From Solea solea (Eukaryota; Chordata; Actinopteri; Pleuronectiformes; Soleidae), in assembly GCF_958295425.1 (NCBI RefSeq), contig NC_081152.1:23630015-23694014 (forward strand): 64,000 bases of DNA. Direction: 5' to 3'. A program made the position numbers and the translations under genes. Of this stretch, positions 31,282-43,093 are shown one piece after another. The notes beneath the pieces are model-generated. The model did not search any database and was not told the origin of the DNA. It worked only from the letters and a program-made list of their open reading frames with translations. Every line of letters begins with the position of its first letter. Position 1 is the stretch's first letter.

Positions 31282-33201
31282 ATGGACTCAGCGGATTCTG
31301 ACTCATTTCACCAAGCCCTTCGTGCACAGGGGCAAAAGCTGGCTCAACAGCAGGAGCAGCTCACGTCCCTGTGCGTCACGCTGAGAGAACTGGCGACACG
31401 CCAGGACTCGATGATGTCATCGTTGGGCTCACAGTTTCAAGAACTACTCTCTCATCTGCCACGAGAGACACCTGCTGAAGCTACGTCTGACCCAGCCCCA
31501 TTTCCGGGTCCACACGTGGACGCGCTGCTCCCTGCCAGTACTGCTCAGCCTTGTCTACAGCTCTCCCGTCCTGAGTGCTTCTCCGGGGAGTCAGGGAACG
31601 TGAGACCCTTCTTGACACAGTGCGAGCTGCACTTTGAGCTACAACCATCAGCCTTCCCGACTGACCGGTCCAAGGTAGCATTCATAATCTCCCACCTCAC
31701 AGGACGTGCAGAGGCGTGGGCTACTGCCGAATGGAGCCGTCGTTCAACAGCCTGCTCTTCCCTCGTCAGGTTCACACAGGCACTCGAGCAGATTTTTCAG
31801 TACACCGCGCCAGGCAGGGAAGCTGCTAGATCTCTGCTCACGCTAAGGCAAGGAAGGCGCAAGGTAACAGACTATGCTATAGACTTTCGCACCCTCGCCA
31901 CTGAGAGTGGGTGGAACCCTGTCGCCCTATCGGACACATTTTTTCAAGGACTCTCGGAGTCTGTGAAGGATCAGCTGATCAACATCGATCTTCCGGAGGA
32001 TCTAGATTCCCTCATCATGCTGGCAGTTAAGATTGACAAGCACCTCACCGAGCGGGACCAGGAGCGGGGACGACTTCGGGCTCGTTCGTCGCCTCACCGA
32101 GGATGGAGGAGCAGCTCTGAGGATCGGCCAAGCCACGTCCGTCAACCAGCAGTCAGTCTGCCTCCCTCTCCCCCTCCCCCACAGGAACCAATGCATCTGG
32201 GACGCGCTCATCTTTCCGCTGAAGAGCGCCATCGTCGACATAGAGAGGGAAGATGCTTTTACTGCGGTCAACTGGGGCACTTAGTGAGTGCCTGCCACAT
32301 CAAGGGGGGCGGAGCAAAGCCAAAAGAACTGCTCACAGTGAGTCGAAGCCTGGTAATCAGTAACCCAGCCCTGCACCAGCCTCAGGTAAAGATTATTTCT
32401 GACTCTGGTTCTATGCTCTTGCCTGTATTCATTGACTCTGATGCAGATGCTAGCATAATGAATTCTTCCCTAGTCAGAAGACTCGGACTGAGAGTTTTCG
32501 CACTCCCACGCCCCCTTGAGGTGAGAGCCGTAGATGGCAGCCCTCTGGGTAAGATTACCCACCACACCCAGTCAGTGACCTTAGTCCTTCCGGACTCCAG
32601 TCAGCAGTTCGTGGTAGAGGTAGACGCTTCGGACGTTGGCATCGGAGCAATCCTCTCCCAATTCAGCCCCAAAGACGGCAAACTTCACCCTTGTGCCTAT
32701 CTTTCTAAGAAACTCTCCTCGGCCGAACGCAATTACGACATTGGTGACTGTGAACTGCTGGCAGTCAAGGTGGCCCTGGAGGAGTGGAGACACTGGCTGG
32801 AGGGAGCCTCCCAACCATTTCAGGTTTGGACTGATCACAAGAATCTTGAATACCTCAAATCCGCTAAGAGGCTTAACGCAAGGCAGGCTAGATGGGCTAT
32901 TTTCTTTAGCCGCTTTAACTTTACCCTCTCCTACAGACCTGGTTCCAAGAATCTTAAGCCTGACTCCCTGTCCCGAATTTTCGCCCATGACCAAGTAAAC
33001 TCAGAATCCAAAACGATCCTACCCGCAACATGCTTTATATCAGTTCTCTCATGGGAGATAGAGGGTAAGGTTAAGGCGGCAGCCAAAGGTGTCGCTGCCC
33101 CCCCAGATTGTCCTGCGGACAAGCTTTTTGTTGTCCAGGCTCTCAGGGGGGAAGTGATCATTGGGCTCACACCAACAAGACTGTCTGTCATCTGGGTATA
33201 A
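31282..33201 (+). CDS. Gypsy gag-pol with RT core deleted in frame
   Basis: ATG 31282 follows the LTR by 17 bp. Gag: coiled N-terminus, ARPECFSG-type capsid start ([16 protein letters not shown]), and a zinc knuckle [14 protein letters not shown] near 32257-32298. Protease: [11 protein letters not shown], where the usual D-S/T-G triad reads Asp-Ser-Asp. At about 32605 the reading passes directly from the protease into [18 protein letters not shown] (RNase H), so nearly all of the RT, including its YVDD-type site, is missing without breaking the frame. It ends at a TAA after a frameshift near 33155. A non-autonomous gag donor is possible; a random in-frame deletion is as likely. Confidence 0.75.
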   Translation: MDSADSDSFHQALRAQGQKLAQQQEQLTSLCVTLRELATRQDSMMSSLGSQFQELLSHLPRETPAEATSDPAPFPGPHVDALLPASTAQPCLQLSRPECFSGESGNVRPFLTQCELHFELQPSAFPTDRSKVAFIISHLTGRAEAWATAEWSRRSTACSSLVRFTQALEQIFQYTAPGREAARSLLTLRQGRRKVTDYAIDFRTLATESGWNPVALSDTFFQGLSESVKDQLINIDLPEDLDSLIMLAVKIDKHLTERDQERGRLRARSSPHRGWRSSSEDRPSHVRQPAVSLPPSPPPPQEPMHLGRAHLSAEERHRRHREGRCFYCGQLGHLVSACHIKGGGAKPKELLTVSRSLVISNPALHQPQVKIISDSGSMLLPVFIDSDADASIMNSSLVRRLGLRVFALPRPLEVRAVDGSPLGKITHHTQSVTLVLPDSSQQFVVEVDASDVGIGAILSQFSPKDGKLHPCAYLSKKLSSAERNYDIGDCELLAVKVALEEWRHWLEGASQPFQVWTDHKNLEYLKSAKRLNARQARWAIFFSRFNFTLSYRPGSKNLKPDSLSRIFAHDQVNSESKTILPATCFISVLSWEIEGKVKAAAKGVAAPPDCPADKLFVVQALRGEVIIGLTPTRLSVIWV

Positions 33202-33953
33202 AAAAGACCTTGTTTGTTGTACAACAACGTTTTTGGTGGCCTAAAATGGTCTCCGATGTTACCAATTATGTCAATGCCTGCGCTGTTTGTGCTACTAACA
33301 AAACCTCTCATCAGAAACCGTCGGGAGAACTCAGGCCCTTGCCAATCCCTCAACGCCCCTGGTCCCACATCTCCATGGACTTTGTCACAGGACTCCCACC
33401 TTCGTACGGTAACACTGTGGTTTTGACGGTGGTGGACAGATTCTCTAAAATGGTTCACTTTGTTCCCCTGCAAAAGCTTCCCTCCGCCAAGGAAACGGCG
33501 GAGGTCATGTTGAATAACATTTTTAGGATACATGGTTTCCCTGTAGACATTGTTTCAGACCGAGGTCCCCAGTTCGTCTCACACTTTTGGAAGGAGTTCT
33601 GAAGTCTTCTTGGGGCCACAGTCAGCCTCTCCTCAGGCTTCCATCCTCAGACCAATGGCCAATCGGAGCGCCTAAACCAGGAGTTGGAGACTGGCCTCCG
33701 CATCACCGCCTCCCAGGACCCTGAAACCTGGTCCCAAAGACTGGTTTGGGTCGAGTTTGCCCACAACTCACTCCCCTGTTCATCCACTGGTCTGTCCCCC
33801 TTCCACATTGTCCACGGTTACCAACCATCTGTCTTCCCCTCCACAGACCGTGAGTCCTCTGTGCCCTCCGCATTGGCCTTGGTGAGACGCTGCAGAAGGG
33901 CACAAAAGTGCATTCTCATCAGTCCACACTTGACGGGCAAAGGGGAGAGATGA
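33152..33953 (+). pseudogene. Gypsy integrase fragment
   Basis: In another frame from the gag-pol block: FWWPKM, CAVCATNK (Cys pair of the zinc-binding domain), SMDFVTGLP (first Asp), IVSDRGPQF (second Asp), an in-frame TGA at 33600-33602, then [13 protein letters not shown] (Glu). The C-terminal domain is lost after about 33905. Confidence 0.75.
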
Positions 33954-34037
33954 TGTGTAATTTTGTGTACCTGGGGCCTGAAGAAGACCCATACAGGTTG
34001 AAACGTAGCGCAACCAAGGTTCACTTTTGGCCATAAC
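33954..34037. other. Unassigned remnant, possibly Penelope-like
   Basis: Contains GCCTGAAGAAGACC...TTGAAACGT, wording reminiscent of the CTGAAGAAGGC...GAAACGT block found in Penelope-type elements. Too short to assign. Confidence 0.25.
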
Positions 34038-34473
34038 TGTCACGGGGTCACCTGCTTAGGGACTGTCTTTTGTTTATTTTTCCCTGTGTTGATCTGCCCT
34101 CACTAACTCTCTTGTCATTGCAGATCTTGTCACTCACGTCAGCCCTGCAATCACCTCATTCCACTCACCTGAGTCTCCCCGCCCACTTCCACACCTGGCC
34201 CTCATTATCCTCATCAGCCTCCCTTACAAATACAACCCATTCTCATTCACCCTCTGTCAGATCGTCGTGCCACATGTCCTGCTCTCGTCCTGCCAGTTTT
34301 GCTCTGCCTAAAGACTTTTTGCCTGCTACTTATGCCAGAGGTTTTTCTGGACCTCCCTCCCTCAGTTAGTTTTCACCTTTGTTTGCTGCTTAGGTTTTTG
34401 CTTTAAAATAAAAACCTTTTTTTTGGACACTCTGAATCGTGCTCTTGGGTCCAGTGTTTTTTCGGACATTACA
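34038..34473 (+). mobile_element. Solo LTR with 5-bp target duplication
   Basis: Starts TGTCACGGGGTC and ends TTCGGACATTACA. Exact 5-bp flanks ATAAC lie at 34033-34037 and 34474-34478. AAAATAAAAACC near 34406 is a poly(A)-type signal. At 436 bp it is a Gypsy-type solo LTR of a different family from the 30.8-kb LTR. Confidence 0.85.
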
Positions 34474-34600
34474 ATAACAACAATGATAATGTGTGGTGTT
34501 TTTGTTGTTTACGCGGACAGTAGGCAGAAGCAGACACTAATTTTTTGAAAAACCGGATCTTTATTCATTTAAGGGTCAAACAAACCCTCTTCAGAAGTAT

Positions 34601-34725
34601 GGAGATACTTACCTGAAACACTAATTGACACCTGAAATGTACAAAAATACTTACCTTAAACCACAATTGAAACCTAAAACTATGAAAACACTTACTTTAA
34701 ATTCTAATTGAGACCCACTTAGCTG
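34601..34725. repeat. Three degenerate ~42-bp units
   Basis: Units opening (A)TACTTACCT(G/T)AAA and containing AATTGA(A/C/G)ACC recur three times. They are diverged. Confidence 0.5.
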
Positions 34726-35777
34726 GAACCACCTGTGGAAAAAACCTGGAAAAGAGATTAATAATTAGGCACTATTACATAATTATTAACCCTAAAATAC
34801 GGGAATATCTTAAACCACATATACTCACCTGAAGGCTGGACGGCTCGGGGCACATACAGTTTCCCTGGAGCATGGAGATTGCACCTGCCTGTCCTCTCTT
34901 CGGAGGGGATAGGCTCAACCTTAAAAACCCTCCCGAATTTCCCCGAGTGCCCCGAGGTGGGCCACATCTACCCAAAGTGGTATTTTACCAACCTTTTCAG
35001 ATGAAGACCTTGTCGTCTGACGCGTTGGTGATCAAATAACGTGCACATACACCTGGAAACCAGGAAAGGAGGGAACTTGTGTTTTCAGGGCATTTTGGTT
35101 AGCATGTGTGATCTTAGAGCCTCTGAAAAAATCCAGAGGCTCTGATAGCACACAGGCTGTAAGCCTCCATGCCACGTCACGGCAGTGCCCATGTGGAAGT
35201 AAAAAATAAAAAACGGAACCAAAACAAAATAAAATAGAACCAAAACAGAAAGTGGAAAAAGAAGATGAACAAAACAAAAAAAAAATGACCAAAAACAAAT
35301 GGAACAAAACAAAAAAATCGACCAAGTACAAATTGAACAAAAACAAAACAATTTAACAAAGTGAACACACTGACCTTGTGCACTGAACATTGCAATTTTT
35401 TAAGGGTCGGGCACTGGTGATGCGGAGCTGCTTTTTGCAGCTCCCTCAGCTGTCTCTGAAGAGGGAAAAACAAACAGCAAAAGAAAACAGGACTACAATT
35501 ATTGACAACGCAATGATTGCGTTATTCAAAGAAATTAAACATGGATAGAATGTATAATTGCTATGTTTTTTTCATTCACTCACGGTGAGATCAGTGTTTA
35601 GCGGGTTGCGTCATCCAGCTTCTTTTCGAGGTCGCGGACCCTCAGCCTGGCATTTTGGCAGGTTTTAGTCCGACAAAGGCCAGAAACCCCCTCCTCAGTG
35701 TCCTCGTCTGCGTCAGAAATGTCCAACAAGGACACCATAGGAGGAGTGGGGTTACTGGCCCTCAGGTCAGCCAGCAT

Positions 35778-35823
35778 CTTCAGGGCCACACACACGCACA
35801 CACACACACACACGGCCCTGAAG
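35778..35823. repeat. (CA)n microsatellite flanked by a 10-bp inverted repeat
   Basis: CTTCAGGGCC (35778-35787) and GGCCCTGAAG (35814-35823) enclose a CA-rich tract. Confidence 0.9.
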
Positions 35824-36975
35824 GGATATTTTTTTTGGGGCTGAAGCCAAGCCTCACTTTTAACTTTTTGACCAACAATTGTGAGGGAGAGGGCCCATAC
35901 TTCCGTGGTGTTACCTTCAAAATAAAGAAAAGGTACACATGAGCTTAGTGAATATGGACTGTGGTGTGATAGCAATTGCAAGGTTTTAACTTACCTTCTG
36001 ATCCCTCTCCTCCTCAGCAGTGGCGGGCGTGGAGGTGGAAGGCACAGAGGTGGAGGTCGAAGGCCTAGAGGTGTAGGTTGAGGGCACAGAGGTGGAGGTG
36101 GAGGACGCTGCGGTGGAGGACACGATGGAGGACACAGTGGAAGCAGATGAGGGAGCAGGTTGTCCTCTTCTGAGTGACATACACACAAAAAGCTCCCTCA
36201 TCTGCTTCGCGCGGCTCAGGGTGTTGTGCAGCGAGTAAAAACGCTCCTGTGTCCTCACATCGTGGCACATGAATGTGGCCACCTGCTGGCGCACCTCCGA
36301 GTCATTGGACTCGAAGTTCTAGAGAAAAGAAAATGAGGCATTAATGAACAAGTTTCAGTGAGACGAACACAACTAAAAGGCCCCAAATTGACCAAATCCT
36401 CATCATGTGTTTTTGATACCCACATACACTGAAAAAAAGGATTTGGCCATCTCTTAGATTAATGTAAGCATCTTGGTTGTGTTTAACACAATTGCCTCAT
36501 GTCTTAAAGTTAAATGTAACTGTATAGTGTAGAAACAACATGATATGCAGAGAGACTACATGAATGTGTTCAGATCATGTTGGGATGAAGCAAATCAATA
36601 ATTTTGCGATGGTAATTATCGTGATATTGCACGTGATCTTGTCATGCGCGCTTTGCATTGTTGGTAGATGAAGCCAACCGTCACATCCAAGGGCTCCCCC
36701 TGCGCGTCACGAGCATCTTTGTGTACCATACGCCATCTCTTCGGTTGGTAAGTCTTGAATTTTTATTGAATATTGTCAGAATGTCAACCTTATCTAGTTT
36801 GATGTCTTGAGTCACCGCGTAACGTAAAGGTTTAATAAGTCCCGGGAGCTTATGTGCGCTGTTTTATCACCGTGTTTCATTTGGTTTTTTTTGAGCGGGA
36901 GCTGTTGGCTGCTTAGCTACTCCACTTTACGCCTTACTCTCTTTACGTAAATCATGGAAACTCTTGTCGCGTCTG

Positions 36976-37222
36976 GGGTTGCCAACGTCCTCAACACCAA
37001 ATGAGGGACTCTGGTCCCGGTGTCGGGAGCCCTCACTTTCCGTCGTCGGGGTGCGGGAGGAGGGGGTGCGTTACATTACCTTCGTCATGTTAGCGCATCC
37101 TCATGTTTCGCGGGGGCGGGTGAGCGAGCTACGCCACGTAAGAGCACCCTTGTGTCCAGTAGCTCCGGTGGGGGGACTGGAGCGGTCCCAGACGGGTCAA
37201 TTCCGGGATAGTTGGCAACCCT
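36976..37222. mobile_element. Small MITE with GGGTTGCCAAC ends
   Basis: The left end is GGGTTGCCAAC and the right end GTTGGCAACCC; 247 bp, GC-rich inside. No clear target duplication. Confidence 0.55.
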
Positions 37223-37894
37223 CGTCGGTGTTGGAACATGGTTAGACTGCAGTAAGTTTTCTGTTTTAATCAGAGAAGCTAATAAACACATTAATGATTA
37301 GATACTTTAGTGTATGCCTGTTCATACAGTGTACCTAAATAACGTTGCGTGTTCATCGACATGTATGACTATTGAAATACACTTTTGTATTCCTTTTTTG
37401 ATTTTACTGCAGATTGACAGACAAATGAAAAAAAGAGTCCTTATCTGGAGTCAGCTGATTTATCCTGGGCTCAAGTGTTTGTGGTGAGAACGGGACTTTG
37501 TATCTTATAGTTATCGTAATTATAATGCCTTTTACCTGTTTACAACTGTTACAACCTGTTTTGTGTTTCATAATGTTTTTTTCTCCAGTCATGGATGGGA
37601 ACAGATTGGACATAATTAGAAAAATGTTCAATACATTAAACTCCAGCACTACTAAATAAACTAACTTTAAGTATAGATATCATTTATCTAACCATTTGCA
37701 ATCAGTAAGTGTTAACCACTTACCTGCCCCACATCTAGTTAGCAATGTCACACCATGTGAATTACTGTTCATGAGTTGTTGAGAGAATCCTCAATTGACT
37801 TAAAAGTTCACCCTCTTACTGTTGTGTATACCGTCTCCAAGTTCTCTATTTTCAATTTCAATAATGCATTGATCCTTTGTTTCCACTTTTACAG

Positions 37895-39685
37895 TGAATG
37901 GTGCGAGAAGTGTTCCAGTGACGCAGAGTGAATGTGGCAATGCAAGGCCTGCCCTTCAGTATTTCCAAGTAGGTCACATATTCTGAAGTATGTGTGAATT
38001 CATTGAAAAATAAACCAGCTGTTATGTATATGTTCATCTGTAAAGGTAACGGTCTGTACCATTCTTTAAAAATAATTTCATGTTTCAGATAAACGTGGAG
38101 TTCAAGCGCCTCACAACCATGCCTCTACAGTCGAGGTTTCTGTCGCAGCTTGACCTCTCTCAAAGTCTGCTGAGAATGTTTGAAAATCGATCGGGGGAGC
38201 AGGGAAAAAAGCTGAAGGACATAGCTGCCACCATGACAGTAAGAATTTTTTAATTGTTTACCTGTAAAGTGTATATGCATTGCATTACGTCAATAAAAGA
38301 TTAATATGCAATCCGTTATGCTGGTATCACATGCTGACTGGTTAAAAAAGGCAGATCAGTCTTTCATCACTAAGTAGTTAAGTTCCAGTAGGACAAATTT
38401 AAGTTTAAGTAGTGTTTCCACTATTATAGTACTGGTACTAGGTGCTATAATAGTGGAAACGTGACTTAAACCGTGCCGAGGTGAGGCAAGTAGAGCCGGT
38501 GGAAATACGCCAATAGAGACAAACAACCATTCACTCACACATTCACACCTATGGTCAATTTACAGTGACCAATTTACCTAGTCCACATATTGCATGTTTT
38601 TGGACTGTGGGAGGAAGCCGGAGAAACAAATATCTTTTTTGTTTGTTATAATTTTTAAGGATGACATTGATGCTGGAAGGGAGCACCTCGTTAAAGGAAT
38701 CTGCATCTACCTAAATGAGAATCCCGACGTATTGGTGCAGGAGTACATGGTGAGTGCTGTGTGAGTAGATTGTGCCTTTGGTATATATCAAAACACATTC
38801 AATTAACCCTGGAGTATAACAACTCAAGGTTAATGATGAATGTTGCCTGTGCTGATGATTCAGGAGCTCGATGTGGTTTTCCCCTGCCTCACCTGCTGCG
38901 TTTGTAATCCACTGACAGGTGTAGGCTGGAATGGTGATGTACATAAATTAGTTGGTCGTAGAGGATGTCTGGGATAATGGTATTGAATGCTGAACTGATG
39001 ACAAAAATTGGCCTATCAGAAGCAGATTTGTGCTCTCCAGATGATGATGATCAAGCTGAAAGAGGCTGCCTGGGGTCACCTGGTGACATCAGAAGCAGCC
39101 TGCTTCTTCCAGTCAATCATCGGAGTGGCATCACCTGGCTTCTGGTGAGCCAATGTCTTTCAAACAAAACTAAATGTATAGTTTCAAGACTCCTCTTCAT
39201 TTGATCTGGACTTTTTTTTTTCTCTCTGAAATTGACCATGAATGGCAGCATGTATTTATTTGGCTGCAGTAATCTACTATGCTGCTCACATGGGTTTAAA
39301 GAAATAATAGCATTAGAATTGCCACGTCAAAAGAAAAAAAAGCTTTAAGAAATGCTTTATCTTTTACCAGGACGTGACTGAGACTGCTGCACTGAGTGCC
39401 ATCGAGAAAACAACAGTGGGAATCTAAGTCACCAGAGAGACACCAGGCATTGACATTTCTGATGTTGGCATCATCATCGAGGGTGTGGTAGTTCTACAAG
39501 ATTTGGATAACGTGGCCCTTGCAACCGCCATGCTGTTTGGACTTTTTTACTCCTTGAACATGAAGTATCCATCACAGCTCCGCTACACTTTCGAGGTGAT
39601 TCAAAAGGTGGTAATGGAGTTGGATGTGACTCAACTCTCAAGAAAAGCCCAAAGCTTGAAGACAAAACCCTCGCTGCGCTGCTGA
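37895..39685 (+). pseudogene. Broken copy of a teleost multi-copy spliced gene (SAMD3-like family)
   Basis: Exons 37895-37968, 38089-38238, 38660-38749 and 39371-39685 join in frame with GT-AG borders. Products read FKRLTTMPLQSRFLSQLD, DDIDAGREHL, ICIYLNENPD, DVTETAALSAIEKTTVGI and, after a TAA at 39425-39427, GIIIEGVVVLQDLDNVALA and LRYTFEVIQKVVMEL. The wording matches the C-terminal half of a large uncharacterised fish family often labelled SAMD3-like. AATAAA near 39707 follows the stop. No enzymatic residues are known for this region. The 5' exons (about 36668-36747 is one candidate) are uncertain. The in-frame stop makes this copy a probable pseudogene carried inside the 4-kb element. Confidence 0.6.
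38515..38635 (-). repeat. Retroposon tail fragment, relative of 18256-18522
   Basis: On the minus strand it reads CTTCCTCCCACAGTCCAAAA...ATTCACTCTC-like wording shared with the plus-strand fragment at 18.3-18.4 kb. It lies in an intron of the SAMD3-like copy. Confidence 0.55.
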
Positions 39686-41375
39686 TTATCTGCTATTATG
39701 GCTCTTGAATAAAGGTTTTGATACGAAACTATCCATTTTTATTATTAATTGGGGTAAAAATGGGTCATGTAAATGATTAAGAGAGCTAATAGAAAGGTTA
39801 GACATTAAAATAAGTGATTTCTGGAGGCCTTGAACAGAATGTTTGTATTGTTGTCTTCCAAGATGGTTGTCTAACCTTTTTCAAAAGAAAAGGTCCAATT
39901 TCTATGTTGTGATTGAATGGGTAAACCACTGAAAACTGATATTACTTATTCACTGTTGATTTGTATCACAGTAGAACAGTAATGTCAGTTCAGTTGTTTA
40001 CTTACTGTCACTGCAGTGAAATTAGACATTTTGCTTTGAAAGGTTACCGAGTGGTTACAGGCAACCATCTTGAAAGAGAACAATACAGATAAGTGTTTTT
40101 GGCCTCCATTGTAAAATTATGTAATACTAACATATAACATAAAAAAAAAACATGTAGACTGACCAAATGGTGACCAAATAGTGTTGCAGTAAAAGTATTG
40201 AATAGTGTTGGAATAAAGTGATCAAATTGTGAAGTATTAAAATGTTCCAAGAGCTCATTTTACTTTATCAAAACATGTTTTAATCATGTTGTATCAACAC
40301 AAAATACACAGGTTTATTGAATATGAATAAATTGTGTTAATTTAACTCAACTGTTTAAGTTGCTGCCAAAGCAAAACATATGTGTGCAACCAATGTCCAC
40401 TATCGAATTAAGTAAATCCAATGTGTTCTTTTTTTCAGTGTAGTTGGCCACCGCCGACCTGATGTCCATCCCCTCAATCCCATCTCCCCCCAGGCCTTCC
40501 TGAAATATTTAATGAGGTCCTTTGCCTCGCCGCGGCCAAGGGTGGAGAAAAGGTATGGGTTTGTGGGGACCGCCCGCTGTCGGAGGTGGAGCCACTCGAT
40601 GCACCATCCATACTCTTCTTGAGTCAAATATATTTGTGCTACACCGAACTTCCTCACAGTTTTGTGCTCCATCACCTGCATAATACAAAGTATGACACCG
40701 CCAATTTGTAAGTGTGGTACATAAACAAAAATTGACGTCTAAATGTTGGGAAAAGTTTGGGAACGAGATTAAAATGATACTTACATTCACAAGGTAGCCC
40801 GCCTTCTCGTCCCCCACAGCGTCCTTGACCTCTTTGACTTTCATCTTAGTTAAGACTCCCGACCTGTGGCCATATATGGCCGAAAGATAGGCCGCCAGGT
40901 AGCCAAAAAACCTATAGCGGGTCCTGGGGTCTCGGGCTGGAGCCTTTCGCATGTCCTCTGTAATTATAGTAAAAGAGAGAAGAGAACCCCCAACTTAAAC
41001 ACTTAAAGCTTTTAGGCTCTGACAAAAAGTGTGTGAGAGAGAGGCAATACAGACTCACAAAGCAGTTCTGGCATTTTGGCCTTGGCCAAGGCCTGGCACT
41101 GGGCCAGGTCCTCCTTGGACACCAGCTGCTGCTGCTTGTCTTGTTTCACAAGCGAGTGGTGTCCAACGAGTTTCCTCCCAATGTCCTTGTATACCTTCCT
41201 GAGCTCTCGTACGAGGACATTGACCTCAACGCTTTTTACGCGTGAGTCTTTTGGAGGTGTGTCCTTAAAGTGTTCAAGGAAAGATATGGCCAGGCCAACA
41301 TTTCGCAGGAGAGCAGGGTAGCTGTAGAAAGAAGACCAGTCTGGATTTAGTATCAGTCATATCTTTTGAGTACTT

Positions 41376-41399
41376 CATCATCATCATCATCATCATCAA
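41376..41399. repeat. (ATC)n microsatellite
   Basis: About eight ATC units in a recombinase-gene intron. Confidence 0.9.
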
Positions 41400-42028
41400 A
41401 CCTGTATGTTAATAAGCAAAAGACTTGCTAAGAAGGAACATGCTTATCATCCGTGCATTCACTACTTACAACTTCAGGAGGGGGACATTGACCAGGAACG
41501 TCCAGTCCCATAGCGCCAGGGAAGGCCAGCCGAGGCAAAGGTATTTAACAAAAACCTTTGCCCGGCTAACCTTCGTTTGGGCATTTTCCTTCATCTTCTG
41601 TGTTCCCTCTGGGCAGAATGTAAAAGTGGCATACTCCTCCATGTATACATCTGTAAAGATGAAACACACATGATGATGAATGTAGCGAGAAAACACTCCA
41701 CACACCTGCACAAATACACAATGTGTTCAGTCTTACTCATGGAGGTGCCAAACTCAATGGCCCGTATGAGGGAACCCCTGCTCCGGCCTGAGAAATATGG
41801 CCGCATGGCACGGAATAGCTTCCGTTGCTCATGCGACCACGTAGACTGCTCATTTTCCTGGAAAACCAAAACAAAACATCAATAACACCTCTACCACATA
41901 ACCACATGTGCTCAATGATTCTACACTAACCTCCTCACCGCCTGTGTCCTCCTTCTTCTTCTTCTTCACGTGGTGAGAGGAGAGCAGCAAGGAGAGCTAT
42001 AAACTCATATATATCTATATATATAAAC

Positions 42029-42735
42029 CAGGGGTCGCGTTAACCGAATATTTTCCGTCATTGACCGTTTTTTTTAAACGGTGACGGAAAAATCTGAGAG
42101 CCATCCGTCATTTTGACAGATTGCAATTCACACCCCTAAAAACTATGTTGATAAAAGAGGTGAAAAAAGAGGGATAGATGCAGATGAAGGACAAACTCAG
42201 CCCTTGGCCTCAGCGGAGCGAGGAAGCGGCAGGAAGGAGGTTAGGCGTGTTCAGTGGGAGCGGGAGTTCTCCTGGCTGAGGAGGGAGGATAGAAAAATGT
42301 TGTGCGACAAAATAAAGATTCGCATCGGAGAATCTAAGCATAATTTCTGACCTGGACACCGTACTCAATGCATCTCGCTATCCTTGTAGTGCTGACAGCG
42401 TGTTAAAGAGCTATGGACAGGAAGCTTTGGAGCGCGTCTGTGACCGGTGCAGCTGATCCACTGGTGCAGAATGAGCGCATGTTGCGGGATTTCCTACCAC
42501 GCGCAACTACGCGCAAGCAGGCACGCGATTTAAGTCCATGTGGACCAGGAGGAAGGTGTGAGACTGTGCGTTTAGGCCACAGGTTAACTGTTCATATTCC
42601 ACTGCAATATGAACAATGCAATTGAATATGTCATTATTATCATTTAAAGTGACCGGTAAAAATTGATTATGACGGGATTTTTATGACCCTGTCAGTCAAA
42701 ATGACAGACAACGAAAAAGTCTAGCGCAACCTCTG
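42029..42735. mobile_element. Non-autonomous hAT element, 707 bp
   Basis: The left end is CAGGGGTCGCGTTA and the right end is the reverse complement of CAGAGGTTGCGCTA. An exact 8-bp duplication ATATAAAC lies at 42021-42028 and 42736-42743. It has hAT-type ends, and no transposase is encoded. Confidence 0.85.
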
Positions 42736-42912
42736 ATATAAACCTATATATCTTTTTTCTTATTTCTAATTGTTTGTGTATTGTTTGGTCATTGTTAGTA
42801 TTGTGTGTTAGTTGTTTTGTAGTTTAGTGTTTAGTGTGTTTCCGTGTTTTCACGGCAGGGAAGGCGTCTGCTGAGACGCTGTCCCTGTCCCCGAAGCACG
42901 GAGTGCGCATCG

Positions 42913-43093
42913 TTCCGATGGAAAAAAATTCATAGAAACGGTAAACACCCTACAAAGAGTCGTTGGTCTTGACCTCCTTGATGAACAGAAACGCTTTCGT
43001 TTAAAGAGGTACATCACTACAGTTAGAAAGGAATTCGGCATAACTGACGGAAAAGAGCGAAAAAAATTAAAGTCTAAAGAAATAGAACAATGA
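42913..43093 (+). pseudogene. Tx1 ORF1 3' end
   Basis: LLDEQKRFRLKRYITTV...KEIEQ followed by a TGA at 43091-43093. A little upstream, in another frame, SPKHGVRIVPM matches wording from Tx1-type ORF1 proteins, so the middle is deleted and a frameshift is present. Confidence 0.55.

Larger units (their letters stand above)
36427..40440. mobile_element. 4.0-kb TIR element with CACTG ends and TA duplication
   Basis: The left end is CACTGAAAAAAAGG and the right end is the reverse complement of CACTGAAAAAAAGA, a 13-bp perfect terminal repeat. TA lies on both sides (36425-36426, 40441-40442). Removing the element restores a continuous exon-donor structure in the minus-strand recombinase gene. No transposase was found. 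It encloses a broken spliced gene, a small MITE and a retroposon tail. CACTG ends recall CACTA/CMC elements, but those usually make 3-4-bp duplications, so the superfamily is open. Confidence 0.65.
34998..41999 (-). pseudogene. Second tyrosine-recombinase (Crypton-type)-like spliced gene
   Basis: Minus-strand exons: about 41999-41931 (Lys/Glu-rich end), 41857-41737, 41650-41470, 41322-41059, 40957-40785, 40675 to the insertion at 40442/36425, 36318-35995, about 35913-35838, about 35800-35582, about 35472-35377 and about 35058-34998. Motifs: YGHRSGV (candidate box-I Arg), VMEHKT (Lys), DIRSAVANY (Arg), and MCHDVRTQERFYSLHNT with the His and the candidate nucleophile Tyr. It has the same order of motifs as the gene at 2-2668, with coiled-coil LRVRDLEKKLDD near the end. 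Breaks: a 4-kb element on the splice donor after AVANY, a probable frameshift near 40460, a stop TAA at 35598-35600 and a possible stop formed at the 41059/40957 junction. N-terminal exons were not found. Confidence 0.55.

Noticed and set aside
35085..35473. Phe/Leu-rich minus-strand frames resembling membrane proteins
   Set aside because: They come from an A-rich (AAAACA)n-type tract; only the short part near 35377-35472 fits an exon of the recombinase gene.
39041..39144. Possible extra exon of the SAMD3-like copy with AG and GT borders
   Set aside because: The exons at 38660-38749 and 39371-39685 already join in phase and wording; this block does not fit between them.
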